From Palsa-89 sp963814795 (lineage in GTDB: Bacteria; Acidobacteriota; Terriglobia; Bryobacterales; Bryobacteraceae): a stretch of DNA of 64,000 nt. Where the stretch lies: assembly GCA_963814795.1 (NCBI GenBank), contig CAWFEK010000007.1, forward strand, positions 186,001-250,000, read 5' to 3'. Below, piece after piece: positions 34,101 through 41,973 of this stretch (within the stretch, counting starts at the first letter, position 1; every line of letters begins with the position of its first letter). The notes under the pieces are model-generated. The model was not told where the DNA came from and made no database searches. It was given only the letters and a program-made list of their open reading frames with translations. Position numbers and translations under genes: made by a program.

Positions 34101-34598
34101 CTAGCGACGCTTCTCCAACGTTTTTTCCCGCATTGCCAATCGGTACGTTCGGCGCTCGCCCGCTTCCTCATAGCGGCGCGTCTCGTCCGCCGTTTCTGGA
34201 ATCACGCACGGAATCGGTTTGCGTTGGCCCGTTTTATCCAGAGCGACGAAGGTCAGATAGGCGGATGATGTATGCCGGATCTCGCCGGTAATCAGGTTTT
34301 CCACTTCCACCCGCACCCCCACCTCCATGGATGTCCGGAACACGCGATTCACGCTGGAGCGCAAAACAATGAGCTGGCCGATGTGGATGGGATGCAGGAA
34401 ATTCATGTGATCCACCGAGGCGGTTACCACCGCGCACCTGGAGTGGCGGACGGCAGCCAGCGCGGCGGCGATATCCACCAGGTGCATTACCTTGCCGCCC
34501 AGGACATTGCCCAGCGTGTTGGCGTCGTTCGGGAGCGCGAATTCGGAATACTCGGAGACGGACTCGCGCACGAACCGGCCGGGAAGAGTGGGATCCAC
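34101..34598 (-). CDS. Acyl-CoA thioesterase, hot-dog fold (YciA/BACH-like)
   Basis: A 165-residue hot-dog thioesterase hydrolysing acyl-CoA to free acid and CoA. The active-site region NTLGNVLGGKVMHLVDIAAA and the strand VDHMNFLHPIHIGQL match the YciA/BACH group; the family acts as hexamers on various chain lengths. The start is GTG 34598 (DPTLPGRFV follows). The gene begins 7 bases after the stop of the Cys-rich gene upstream and is probably co-transcribed with it. Confidence 0.88.
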   Translation of the reverse strand: MDPTLPGRFVRESVSEYSEFALPNDANTLGNVLGGKVMHLVDIAAALAAVRHSRCAVVTASVDHMNFLHPIHIGQLIVLRSSVNRVFRTSMEVGVRVEVENLITGEIRHTSSAYLTFVALDKTGQRKPIPCVIPETADETRRYEEAGERRTYRLAMREKTLEKRR

Positions 34599-34605
34599 TG
34601 CCGGG

Positions 34606-35016
34606 TCAGCCCTTTCTTCTGAGGTAGCTTTCGAGGAATGCGGCCGCCTGTTTGCGCAGGATGTCGCCCTCGGGGCCGCTCGAAAGTTCTCCGGTGCCGC
34701 CGTGACATTCGAACACGCCGTGTTCCCGCGGCCAGCATTCTTTCTCGAAAACGTATTGAATGCGGATCAGTTGGCCAGCGTCCGATGCAACATGAAACCG
34801 GACGGCGTCGGCGGAAGCGAGTTCCGGAAAGCGGTCACAACTGGCGCGGCCATAGCCGAGATTGCAGATTTGACGCAGCCGCGTTTCGTCGGGTTGGAAT
34901 GCTGAATCCGCGGCGCGGCATTCGCCCGTATAAGGATCTCCCAAAGGCAGCCGCGGCGGCACTACCCAGTTGCTGGTTTCGAATCGGGCCACTGGGTAAA
35001 AGTACGGGCAGGCCAT
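34606..35016 (-). CDS. Conserved Cys-rich protein of unknown function
   Basis: A 136-residue protein I cannot assign. It carries four spaced cysteines in its first 60 residues (ACPYFYP, TGECRA, QICNLGY, SCDRFPE), which could bind an Fe-S cluster or zinc, and two more near the middle/end (KECW, ECHGG). The residues around PPRLPLGDPYTGEC and GYGR look conserved. ATG 35016 places ACPYFYP at the N-terminus and is preferred to GTG 35034. It is divergent from the TPR gene, with only 26 bases between starts, and upstream of the thioesterase. Confidence 0.65.
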   Translation of the reverse strand: MACPYFYPVARFETSNWVVPPRLPLGDPYTGECRAADSAFQPDETRLRQICNLGYGRASCDRFPELASADAVRFHVASDAGQLIRIQYVFEKECWPREHGVFECHGGTGELSSGPEGDILRKQAAAFLESYLRRKG

Positions 35017-35042
35017 CGCTCGGTATAGTAACACGTAGAGAT

Positions 35043-35360
35043 ATGCCTGCCAATCGAATGGAAATCCTCAAGAGCATGCTGGCTCAAAATCCGCGCGACA
35101 GTTTCGCGCGATACGGCCTGGCCATGGAATACGTCATCAATGGAGAGCTGGAAGAAGCCATCGTGGAGTTCCGGAATTTGCTGGACTACAATCCGGACTA
35201 CGCGGCCGCATACTTCCATGGCGGCCAGGCGCTGGAGAAGCTGGGCCGCGTGGAGGACGCTCGCACGATGTATCAGAAGGGGATTGAGACAACATCGCGA
35301 ACCGGCGATCAACATACCCGGAGTGAGCTGCAGGGCGCGCTCGACATGCTGCCTATTTAG
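35043..35360 (+). CDS. Small TPR protein
   Basis: A 105-residue protein made of about two and a half tetratricopeptide-like repeats: SFARYGLAMEYVINGELEEA, AAAYFHGGQALEKLGRVEDA, and a partial third. TPRs mediate protein-protein contacts; no partner is indicated. The in-frame upstream extension to 34638 lies antisense to the Cys-rich gene and is not credible. ATG 35043 is preferred; ATG 35058 is possible. Its end overlaps the convergent GNAT gene by 8 bases. Confidence 0.75.
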   Translation: MPANRMEILKSMLAQNPRDSFARYGLAMEYVINGELEEAIVEFRNLLDYNPDYAAAYFHGGQALEKLGRVEDARTMYQKGIETTSRTGDQHTRSELQGALDMLPI

Positions 35361-35904
35361 GCGCTTTTTTCCACTCGCGCGCCAGCATGCCGTAGACCTT
35401 GGAGTCCAGATATTTGCCGTCAACCAATTGGGACTTTCGTAGAACACCTTCCAGTTGAAAACCCAGGCGCTCGGGAATTGCACAGCTTTTCTTGTTGGCA
35501 GTGGCGCAATGGATCTCCACGCGATTCAGCGTCCATTCTTTGAAGGCATGCTCGATAAACAGGCGGCAGGCGCCAGTCATAATTCCCTGGCCTTGGAATT
35601 TGGCAGCCAGCCAGTAGCCGATCTCCACTCTGCGGTTCAGCCAATCGATTTTATGGGTTCCGATGGTCCCGGCATAGTCGTTCCCGCTCCAGATGCCCGC
35701 CGTGAGGCCCTCGTTATTGGCGAACTGAGTGAGCGTGGTCCTGACGAATTTTAGGGTGTCGTCCGCAGTCCGAGTCAGATCAACCCACGGCAGCCATTTC
35801 CGGAGATGAGCGCGGTTGCGATTCACCGCGGTGAAGATTTCGGCGGCGTGGCGTTCTTCTAGCAGCGCCAAATAAACGCCATCACGAATGTCCCGGCGGA
35901 ACAT
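35353..35904 (-). CDS. GNAT-family N-acetyltransferase (RimJ/RimL-like)
   Basis: A 183-residue acetyltransferase that would transfer acetyl from acetyl-CoA to an amine. The RimL-like start (REHAAEIFTAVNRNRAHLRKWLPWVD pattern), the acetyl-CoA loop KFQGQGIMTGA, and the C-terminal block NKKSCAIPERLGFQLEGVLR match the YdaF/RimL branch, which includes ribosomal protein and drug-modifying enzymes. The substrate cannot be decided. Start ATG 35904. Confidence 0.88.
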   Translation of the reverse strand: MFRRDIRDGVYLALLEERHAAEIFTAVNRNRAHLRKWLPWVDLTRTADDTLKFVRTTLTQFANNEGLTAGIWSGNDYAGTIGTHKIDWLNRRVEIGYWLAAKFQGQGIMTGACRLFIEHAFKEWTLNRVEIHCATANKKSCAIPERLGFQLEGVLRKSQLVDGKYLDSKVYGMLAREWKKAPK

Positions 35905-35916
35905 TTATTGAAGAAT

Positions 35917-35944
35917 CGGTTGGCAGGCGAAAGCGCCTGCCCCA
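35917..35944. repeat. Family A palindromic repeat
   Basis: One family A hairpin (GGCAGGCG-AAAG-CGCCTGCC, then CCAC) fills the gap between the GNAT gene and bacterioferritin. Confidence 0.8.
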
Positions 35945-36436
35945 CTACCCTTTCTCGTCCTCTTCGCCTTTGTGGAGTTGCTGCGCCAGATAATTCTCGA
36001 GTCCCATTTCTCCGATCGCGTGGAGCTGGCCCTCCAGATAATCGACGTGTTCTTCTTCGTCTTTCAGGATCTCTTCGAACAGCGCGCGGGAAGCATTGTC
36101 GCCCACCTCGACGGCCTGCCGGATCGCGGAATTCAGATGATGCACGGCGGCCACCTCCAGAGCCATGTCGTTGTCCAGTTGCGCCTTGACGTTTTTCCCG
36201 ATTTTGATGGGACCGATGTCGGTCATGTTCGGCGTGCCATCCAAAAACAGGATCCGGTTCATGAGCTTTTCGGCATGAACCATTTCTTCGATGGATTCTT
36301 TCCGGTAATGTTGAGCCAGACGGAAGTAGCCCCAGTTTTCATTCATCTTGGCATGCAAGAAATACTGGTTGATGGCCGTAAGCTCGGCCTTGAGCGCTTC
36401 TCCCAAGTTTTCGAGAACTTTCTCGTTTCCACGCAT
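35945..36436 (-). CDS. bfr: Bacterioferritin
   Basis: A 163-residue iron-storage protein that assembles as a 24-mer shell and oxidises Fe(II). All ferroxidase ligands are present in the usual numbering: Glu18, Glu51, His54, Glu94, Glu127 and His130. Met52, which binds heme at the dimer interface, is conserved (EEMVHAE). ILFLDGTPNM follows as in other Bfr proteins. It is divergent from the M49-like peptidase, about 35-45 bases apart. Confidence 0.95.
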   Translation of the reverse strand: MRGNEKVLENLGEALKAELTAINQYFLHAKMNENWGYFRLAQHYRKESIEEMVHAEKLMNRILFLDGTPNMTDIGPIKIGKNVKAQLDNDMALEVAAVHHLNSAIRQAVEVGDNASRALFEEILKDEEEHVDYLEGQLHAIGEMGLENYLAQQLHKGEEDEKG

Positions 36437-36482
36437 AGATCAGATTCTAGCGCGAAAACGGCATGTTAGCATGACAGCAGAA

Positions 36483-38147
36483 ATGAAAAAGCTGGTTTAT
36501 GCCCTGTCTATGCTAAGTTTCGCCGCCTCCAACGCACCTGACCTCGCGCAGCTGGATAAAATGATCGCCCGGTTCCGGCCCACCGAGCTTCGCACCGATG
36601 TGTCGAATCTCTCGCCTCAGGATCGCGCCGCGCTCGGAAAGCTGATTGAAGCGTCGCGGATACTGAACGACATTTTCATGAGGCAGATGTGGAGCGGCAA
36701 TGTGGAGTTGTATCAGAACCTGAAGCGCAACACCACTCCGCTCGGCCAAGCCCGGCTGCATTATTTCTGGATCAACAAAGGGCCCTGGTCGGACATTGAC
36801 GACCACGCGGCTTTTTTGCCCGGCGTCCCTCCAAAGAAGCTGCCGGGCGCGAACTTCTATCCGCAGGATATGACGCGCGAGGAGTTCGAGAGTTGGGTGA
36901 AGACGCTTTCGAAAGCGGAACGGGAGCAAGCCGAGGGCTTCTTCACCGTCATTCGCCGCGATGCCGGCGGGCGGTTGAAAGCGGTTCCGTACAGCGAGGA
37001 ATACAAGAACGATCTGGCCAAAGCCGCCCGATTGATGGAGGAAGCGGCGGGGCTTACCCAAAACGCGACGTTGAAGAAGTTTCTGCTCTCGCGCGGCGCG
37101 GCGTTTCTTTCAAACGATTATTACCAGAGCGACCTTGCGTGGATGGATCTCGACGCGCCCATTGACATCACCATTGGGCCTTATGAAACTTATAACGACG
37201 AAGTGTTCGGATACAAAGCAGGGTTTGAAGCCTATGTAAACCTTCGCGATGAAGTGGAAACCAGGAAACTCAATTTCTTCGGCGGCCATTTGCAGGAGAT
37301 CGAAAACAATCTGCCTATCAATCCGGAATACCGGAATCCCAAGCTCGGCGGCCAGGCGCCCATACGCGTGGTGAACGAAGTTCTGTCGGCCGGCGACGGC
37401 GATCATGGCGTTCAAACGGCGGCTTATAACCTGCCGAACGATGAACGCGTGGTAGCGCAGAAGGGCAGCAAGCGCGTGATGCTGAAAAATGTCCAGGAAG
37501 CCAAATTCCACAGCACGCTGGAGCCGATTTCGAAGCGCGTTCTCACGCCCTCCAGCCAATCTGAACTAAGCTTCGATTCATTCTTCACGCACATTCTGGC
37601 GCACGAATTGAGCCACGGCATCGGGCCGCATCAGATTACGGTGAACGGCCGCGCTACAAATCCACGCCAGGAGCTGAAAGAACTCTACAGCGCCATCGAA
37701 GAAGCCAAGGCCGATGTCACCGGGCTCTTCATGCTGCAATACCTCTACGATCACAAGCTGATTGAGGGCGGCGCTGCGGCGGAGCGGAAACTGTATACCA
37801 CCTATCTCGCTTCAACATTCCGGACGCTGCGATTCGGCTTGAACGACGCGCACGGCAAAGGGATGGCCATGCAGGTGAATTATCTAACGGACAAAGGCGG
37901 GTTCGCAGCGCGCCAGGACGGCCGGTTTGAGGTGCACTTCGACAAAATCAAAGCGGCGGTGCGGGACCTGGATCACGATCTGCTAACGATCGAAGCCACA
38001 GGCGATTACGCGGGGGCGAAGCGGATGCTAGCGGAACTCGGCGTGATCCGGCCGGAGATGAAGAAAGCTCTCGACAGCCTCACCGACATTCCGGTAGATA
38101 TTGAACCGATTTTTGTGACTGCGAAGGAATTGGTTCCTGGTTCCTAG
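36483..38147 (+). CDS. Exported M49-like (dipeptidyl-peptidase III family) metallopeptidase
   Basis: A 554-residue zinc peptidase-like protein. ATG 36483 gives a signal peptide (KKLVYALSMLSFAAS); ATG 36471 is the alternative. The zinc site reads HELSHG with a distal ligand in EEAKADVTG, and the segment FFTHILAHELSHGIGPHQI matches the DPP III-related family, although classical DPP III has HELLGH with an extra residue. The variant is typical of bacterial relatives annotated as zinc hydrolases or 'peptidase M49'. Dipeptidase activity is inferred. No neighbouring partner. Confidence 0.85.
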   Translation: MKKLVYALSMLSFAASNAPDLAQLDKMIARFRPTELRTDVSNLSPQDRAALGKLIEASRILNDIFMRQMWSGNVELYQNLKRNTTPLGQARLHYFWINKGPWSDIDDHAAFLPGVPPKKLPGANFYPQDMTREEFESWVKTLSKAEREQAEGFFTVIRRDAGGRLKAVPYSEEYKNDLAKAARLMEEAAGLTQNATLKKFLLSRGAAFLSNDYYQSDLAWMDLDAPIDITIGPYETYNDEVFGYKAGFEAYVNLRDEVETRKLNFFGGHLQEIENNLPINPEYRNPKLGGQAPIRVVNEVLSAGDGDHGVQTAAYNLPNDERVVAQKGSKRVMLKNVQEAKFHSTLEPISKRVLTPSSQSELSFDSFFTHILAHELSHGIGPHQITVNGRATNPRQELKELYSAIEEAKADVTGLFMLQYLYDHKLIEGGAAAERKLYTTYLASTFRTLRFGLNDAHGKGMAMQVNYLTDKGGFAARQDGRFEVHFDKIKAAVRDLDHDLLTIEATGDYAGAKRMLAELGVIRPEMKKALDSLTDIPVDIEPIFVTAKELVPGS

Positions 38148-38196
38148 TTTCTGGTTCTCGGGCGCTACTAACCAGAAACCAGCAACCAGAAACTGC

Positions 38197-39519
38197 TCAA
38201 CCGGCCAACTTCGATATGTCGTTATAAAGCACAAAAGCCACAACCGCCATCAGAAACACAAATCCCAGCTTGAACACTGTTTCTTTCACGCGCAGGCTCA
38301 AGTCGCGGCGCATGAACATTTCTACCAGCAGCAGCAGGATCACTCCGCCATCCAGAATGGGGATGGGCAGGAGATTGAAGATGGCCAGATTCAAACTGAC
38401 CATGGCGGTAAGGGCGAAGTACGCCGTGGGACCCTCGCGAGCGGCCTGGCCGGATAGCCGCGCGATGCCGATGGGACCTTCCAGCGATTTCGGCGACATG
38501 CGGCGTTCGACAATTCCTCGCAGGAACTCATAAATCAAAGTTGCGTTTTTCGCATTGTAGCGGACCGATTCCACCAGCGCCTGTGGAAACGAAAGGCTGA
38601 CATATTCAACGCGAGGCGCCAGATTCACGCCGATCATCCACCGGGGTTCAGGAGCACCCTCGACCGTGCTCATGACCGGCGCAATGGTAGCGGTGTGCTG
38701 CTGGCCGTTCCTCGAATACACGATTGTTACCGGCTTGCCGGCGGTGGTGTTGATCACGTTGAGGAGCTTCGGCGTGGAGCGGATGGGCTGGCCATTGACG
38801 CTGACCATAATGTCGCCAGGCTCGATGCCCGCCTTAGCAGCGGGCTTGTCCGGCAGAACAGCCACCGCCTCTATGTCGTTCTGCTCGCCCCAGCCGGCGA
38901 ATCCGGTACCGGTTTTCGGATCGAGAACCGGAGTTACCGTGACATGTTTACGTTCGCCATTGCGCGCCACCCAAACCGACAAGTCATGGCCGGCGCTGGC
39001 CACTTCCTTCATTTCGATATCTTCCCAGGTGGGGTCGACGGTATTGTCAATCTGCACAATGCGGTCGCCCTCGCGGATGCCGGCCTTAGCTGCCGCGCTG
39101 TCGGGCATGACGTAACTTATTTCCGGTGACGGAGGGGATGGAATCTTGGGAAAGCGGACCATAAACAGCCCGGCGAGGATTCCCACCGCCAGCAGGATGT
39201 TCATGGCGGGGCCCGCGAAGGCAATGATCAAACGCTGCCAGCGAGGCTTGGCCAGGAACCCACGGGGATCGTTCGAATTCTCATCGCCCGGCTGCTCGCC
39301 GGCCATCTTCACGTAGCCGCCAAAAAATATGGCCGCTATACGGAAATCGGTCTCGCCCTTCTTGAATCCGAACAGGCGCGGTCCAAAACCGAAACTGAAA
39401 GTTTCCACTTTGACGTCAAAAAATCGCGCCGCCCAGTAATGGCCCAATTCGTGGATCAGAATCATGACCCCAATCAGGACCAGTGCCCACCAGATATTTT
39501 GAAGAACCAATAATGGCAT
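38197..39519 (-). CDS. rseP: Site-2 intramembrane metalloprotease RseP
   Basis: A 440-residue membrane zinc protease that cleaves anti-sigma factors and signal peptides within the bilayer. The HELGH zinc motif sits at residues 23-27 in the first membrane segment; a second conserved NxLP-type element is in NLLPIPILDGG near the C-terminus. Two PDZ domains lie between (around 130-220 and 215-300; GIREGDRIVQID and GIEPGDIMVSVNG). It starts 5 bases after dxr ends, an arrangement common in many bacteria. Confidence 0.93.
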   Translation of the reverse strand: MPLLVLQNIWWALVLIGVMILIHELGHYWAARFFDVKVETFSFGFGPRLFGFKKGETDFRIAAIFFGGYVKMAGEQPGDENSNDPRGFLAKPRWQRLIIAFAGPAMNILLAVGILAGLFMVRFPKIPSPPSPEISYVMPDSAAAKAGIREGDRIVQIDNTVDPTWEDIEMKEVASAGHDLSVWVARNGERKHVTVTPVLDPKTGTGFAGWGEQNDIEAVAVLPDKPAAKAGIEPGDIMVSVNGQPIRSTPKLLNVINTTAGKPVTIVYSRNGQQHTATIAPVMSTVEGAPEPRWMIGVNLAPRVEYVSLSFPQALVESVRYNAKNATLIYEFLRGIVERRMSPKSLEGPIGIARLSGQAAREGPTAYFALTAMVSLNLAIFNLLPIPILDGGVILLLLVEMFMRRDLSLRVKETVFKLGFVFLMAVVAFVLYNDISKLAG

Positions 39520-39524
39520 TTTGT

Positions 39525-40751
39525 CTAAGCTCTAACGGACACGTGTCCGCGCTCCTCGTAACTGTTTTGTTCTGTCTCATGAACAATCTGCTGCGCCACG
39601 GATCGAGACAGTTGATCGATTTCCAGTACCTCTTTGATGGATGCGGCTTGGCGCGCGGGAACGCGCTCCAGCGTTTCTTCCACTACAGCGGCGATGGATG
39701 GGAATGAAATTCTTCCGTTGAGAAACGCTTCCACGGCGATTTCGTCCGCCGCATTCAGCGTGCAGGTTGCCGAGCCACCCTGCCGCTGTGCCTGATAGGC
39801 CAGGCGCAACGCCGGGAACTTCTCAAAATCAGGTGCGCTGAAGGTCCAGGACCGCGCCTCCGTCCAATCCAGCCGGGGCACCGGCGCGGACTCTCTGGCC
39901 GGATAAGTAAGCGCGTATTGAATGGGCATGCGCATGTCGGTGGCGGAGATCTGAGCGATAACGCTTCCGTCGGAATACTCCACCATGGCGTGCACCGTCG
40001 ATTGAGGATGGATCACGACATCCACCTCATCGGCTGAAAAATCGAATAACCAACAGGCTTCGATGACTTCGAATCCCTTGTTCATCAGGGTCGCCGAATC
40101 AATGGTAATCCGCTGCCCCATCTTCCATGTCGGATGATTCAGGGCCTCAGCGGGCGTCACCCGAGCCAGCTTTTCCAGCGGTGTTTCGCGGAACGGGCCG
40201 CCGGAGGCCGTTAAGATGAGCCGCGACACCTCACTGCGCCGGCCGGCGCGCAGGCATTGGTGGGCTCCGTTGTGTTCGCTGTCCACTGGGATCAATTCGG
40301 TGCCGAACTTTCTGGCGGCGTCGATCACCAGCTTTCCGCTAGCCACCAGAACCTCCTTATTCGCCAGGCCAACGCGCTTGCCGTGCGTAATGGCTTCGTA
40401 GGTCGCTTCCAGCCCCGCTACGCCGACAATGGCCGACATTACGAAATCCACTGCCTGATCGGTGACGGCCTCCACTCGGGCTTCCGGCCCCCACAGCAAC
40501 TCGGGCCAATCCCGGGCCGCGAGCGCCGATTCTTTAAGCCTGGTTGTTAGACTCTCGATGTCGCGATCGGTTGCTGTCACCGCTACCTTGGGCCTAAATC
40601 GAAGTATTTGCTGGGCCAGCAGGTCGGTATTGCGCCCGGCCACTAAAGCGTGGATGCGATATTGGTCCGGGTGCCGGCCAACTACGTCCAAAGTGCTGAC
40701 GCCAATGGACCCGGTTGAGCCCAGGATGGTGAGAGTCTTCAATTGCCCCAT
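39525..40751 (-). CDS. dxr: 1-deoxy-D-xylulose 5-phosphate reductoisomerase
   Basis: A 408-residue NADPH enzyme of the MEP isoprenoid pathway. The nucleotide-binding start TILGSTGSIG, LANKEVLV, the metal site VDSEH, TASGGPF, and NHPTWKMG are present. The substrate-side loop reads SEHNGAHQCL where most homologues have SEHxAIFQ. The first in-frame ATG is 40751, but it sits directly on a TATAAT-like word; the TTG at 40742 would give MKTLTILGSTGSIG, closer to E. coli Dxr. Upstream lies a family B repeat. It leads the dxr-rseP pair. Confidence 0.95.
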   Translation of the reverse strand: MGQLKTLTILGSTGSIGVSTLDVVGRHPDQYRIHALVAGRNTDLLAQQILRFRPKVAVTATDRDIESLTTRLKESALAARDWPELLWGPEARVEAVTDQAVDFVMSAIVGVAGLEATYEAITHGKRVGLANKEVLVASGKLVIDAARKFGTELIPVDSEHNGAHQCLRAGRRSEVSRLILTASGGPFRETPLEKLARVTPAEALNHPTWKMGQRITIDSATLMNKGFEVIEACWLFDFSADEVDVVIHPQSTVHAMVEYSDGSVIAQISATDMRMPIQYALTYPARESAPVPRLDWTEARSWTFSAPDFEKFPALRLAYQAQRQGGSATCTLNAADEIAVEAFLNGRISFPSIAAVVEETLERVPARQAASIKEVLEIDQLSRSVAQQIVHETEQNSYEERGHVSVRA

Positions 40752-40787
40752 TATAACGTCAACCGGCAGAAACTTGACCTGTCAAAC

Positions 40788-40855
40788 TGAGCCGCGACGC
40801 AAAGGAGCGCTAGACCGTTCGTGGTAGCGCTTCCTTGCGGTCGCGGCTCGGTTTT
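40788..40855. repeat. Family B palindromic repeat
   Basis: Arms CTGAGCCGCGACGCAAAGG and GCGGTCGCGGCTCGG, with GGTAGCGCTTCCTT between, lie between dxr and the downstream candidate RNA region. Confidence 0.8.
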
Positions 40856-40914
40856 TCGGGAAAATTCGCAAATCAAGAAGTGTTGTGTCGCAGGAGAATT
40901 TCTGGTTGAACCCT

Positions 40915-41016
40915 GAACCTCTTAGCGAGTCGAACCCTTGCGGGCGCCGGGGAGGATTGCTTCAGGGGTCTTTTTTATGAGGTTAGTCTCGCTTTGGTGG
41001 GAGTTGCCTCCCCGGC
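40915..41016. ncRNA. Candidate structured RNA (long stem with pseudoknot-like pairing)
   Basis: GCCGGGGAGG at 40946-40955 is a perfect reverse complement of CCTCCCCGGC at 41007-41016. AACCTC (40917-40922) is complementary to GAGGTT (40979-40984), giving an interleaved pattern compatible with a pseudoknot. The loop carries a T-run (40971-40976). No protein fits this 320-base gap. Strand and family are unknown; on the minus strand it would precede dxr. Confidence 0.35.
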
Positions 41017-41071
41017 TTACTTCCAATACTAATATATGATTTCCTGGAACGCAACAGTTTTTTGTATTTTT

Positions 41072-41965
41072 TTATTCCGACTTGACTTCAACGCCGGCCC
41101 ATCGCTCCATAACGCGGATGGTGGAGCACATGTCAAGTTCGCCGTAACCTTCTGATATAGCTGCTTGAAACATCTGCTGAGTGACGCTGGTGACGGGTAA
41201 AGGGACCCCCTGCTCCTGGGCATGGTCGAGCGCGAGGCTGACGTCCTTGTGCATCCACTTTGTGGAAAAGTTGGTGGTGAAGTCCCGTTTGAACACAAAA
41301 GGGGCCTTGTAAGCGATCAGTCCGGACTTGGCGGCGCTATTGTTGAGAATCTCGAGCATAAGCTCGGGGGGAATTCCGGCCTTAGTGCTCAGCACGATCC
41401 CCTCGTTGAACGCTTGCATGATATTGGAAAGAATCAGGTTTTGAGTGAGCTTGGCCTCCAGGCCGGAGCCGGATTCACCGCAATAATAGAACTGCTTGCC
41501 CATGAGTTCGAGCAATGGCTTCGTTTTTTCGAAGATCTGGCGCTGGCCACCGATCATAAAGGTCAACGTACCAGCGGTGGCGCCCGGCGTGGAACCCGTG
41601 CAGGGGGCGTCGAGATACTGAATGCCCTTGGAGCCGAGCTTTTCGCCAATGGCCCGGCTGGCTGAGGGTGAAATGGTGCTGGCATCGGCGACCACGGTCC
41701 CGGCCTTTGCACCTTCTATAACGCCATTCTCACCGGTCAGAACGTCCTCTGCCATTTTGGTATCGCCCACGCAGAGGAAAACGTACTCCGATTGTTCGGC
41801 AACCTCTTTGGGTGAAGCGCACGCAACGCCTTTCTCTTCGTCCGCCAGCTGCTTCGCTTTGCTCGCGGTGTTTGACCATAATGCAACGCGATGACCCGCG
41901 CGCAGCAGATTCCGGGCCATGGGGTAGCCCATCAAACCGAGTCCTAGAAATCCAAGCTTTGCCAT
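41072..41965 (-). CDS. Beta-hydroxyacid (3-hydroxyisobutyrate-type) dehydrogenase
   Basis: A 297-residue NAD(P)-dependent oxidoreductase. The Rossmann motif LGFLGLGLMGYPMA is at the N-terminus once ATG 41965 is used; the upstream frame (to 41992) gives an implausible lead. Family blocks DAPCTGSTPGATAGTLTFM and the catalytic lysine region KLTQNLIL are present. Members reduce or oxidise 3-hydroxyacids such as 3-hydroxyisobutyrate or glyoxylate/tartronate semialdehyde. It is divergent from a 2-hydroxyacid dehydrogenase, with starts only 8 bases apart. Confidence 0.9.
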   Translation of the reverse strand: MAKLGFLGLGLMGYPMARNLLRAGHRVALWSNTASKAKQLADEEKGVACASPKEVAEQSEYVFLCVGDTKMAEDVLTGENGVIEGAKAGTVVADASTISPSASRAIGEKLGSKGIQYLDAPCTGSTPGATAGTLTFMIGGQRQIFEKTKPLLELMGKQFYYCGESGSGLEAKLTQNLILSNIMQAFNEGIVLSTKAGIPPELMLEILNNSAAKSGLIAYKAPFVFKRDFTTNFSTKWMHKDVSLALDHAQEQGVPLPVTSVTQQMFQAAISEGYGELDMCSTIRVMERWAGVEVKSE

Positions 41966-41973
41966 AAGAGAGA

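Noticed and set aside
34638..35042. N-terminal extension of the TPR protein
   Set aside because: It is antisense to the Cys-rich and thioesterase genes, and TPR similarity begins only at 35058.
40971..40976. T-run as an intrinsic terminator
   Set aside because: It sits inside the loop of the predicted stem rather than after a hairpin.
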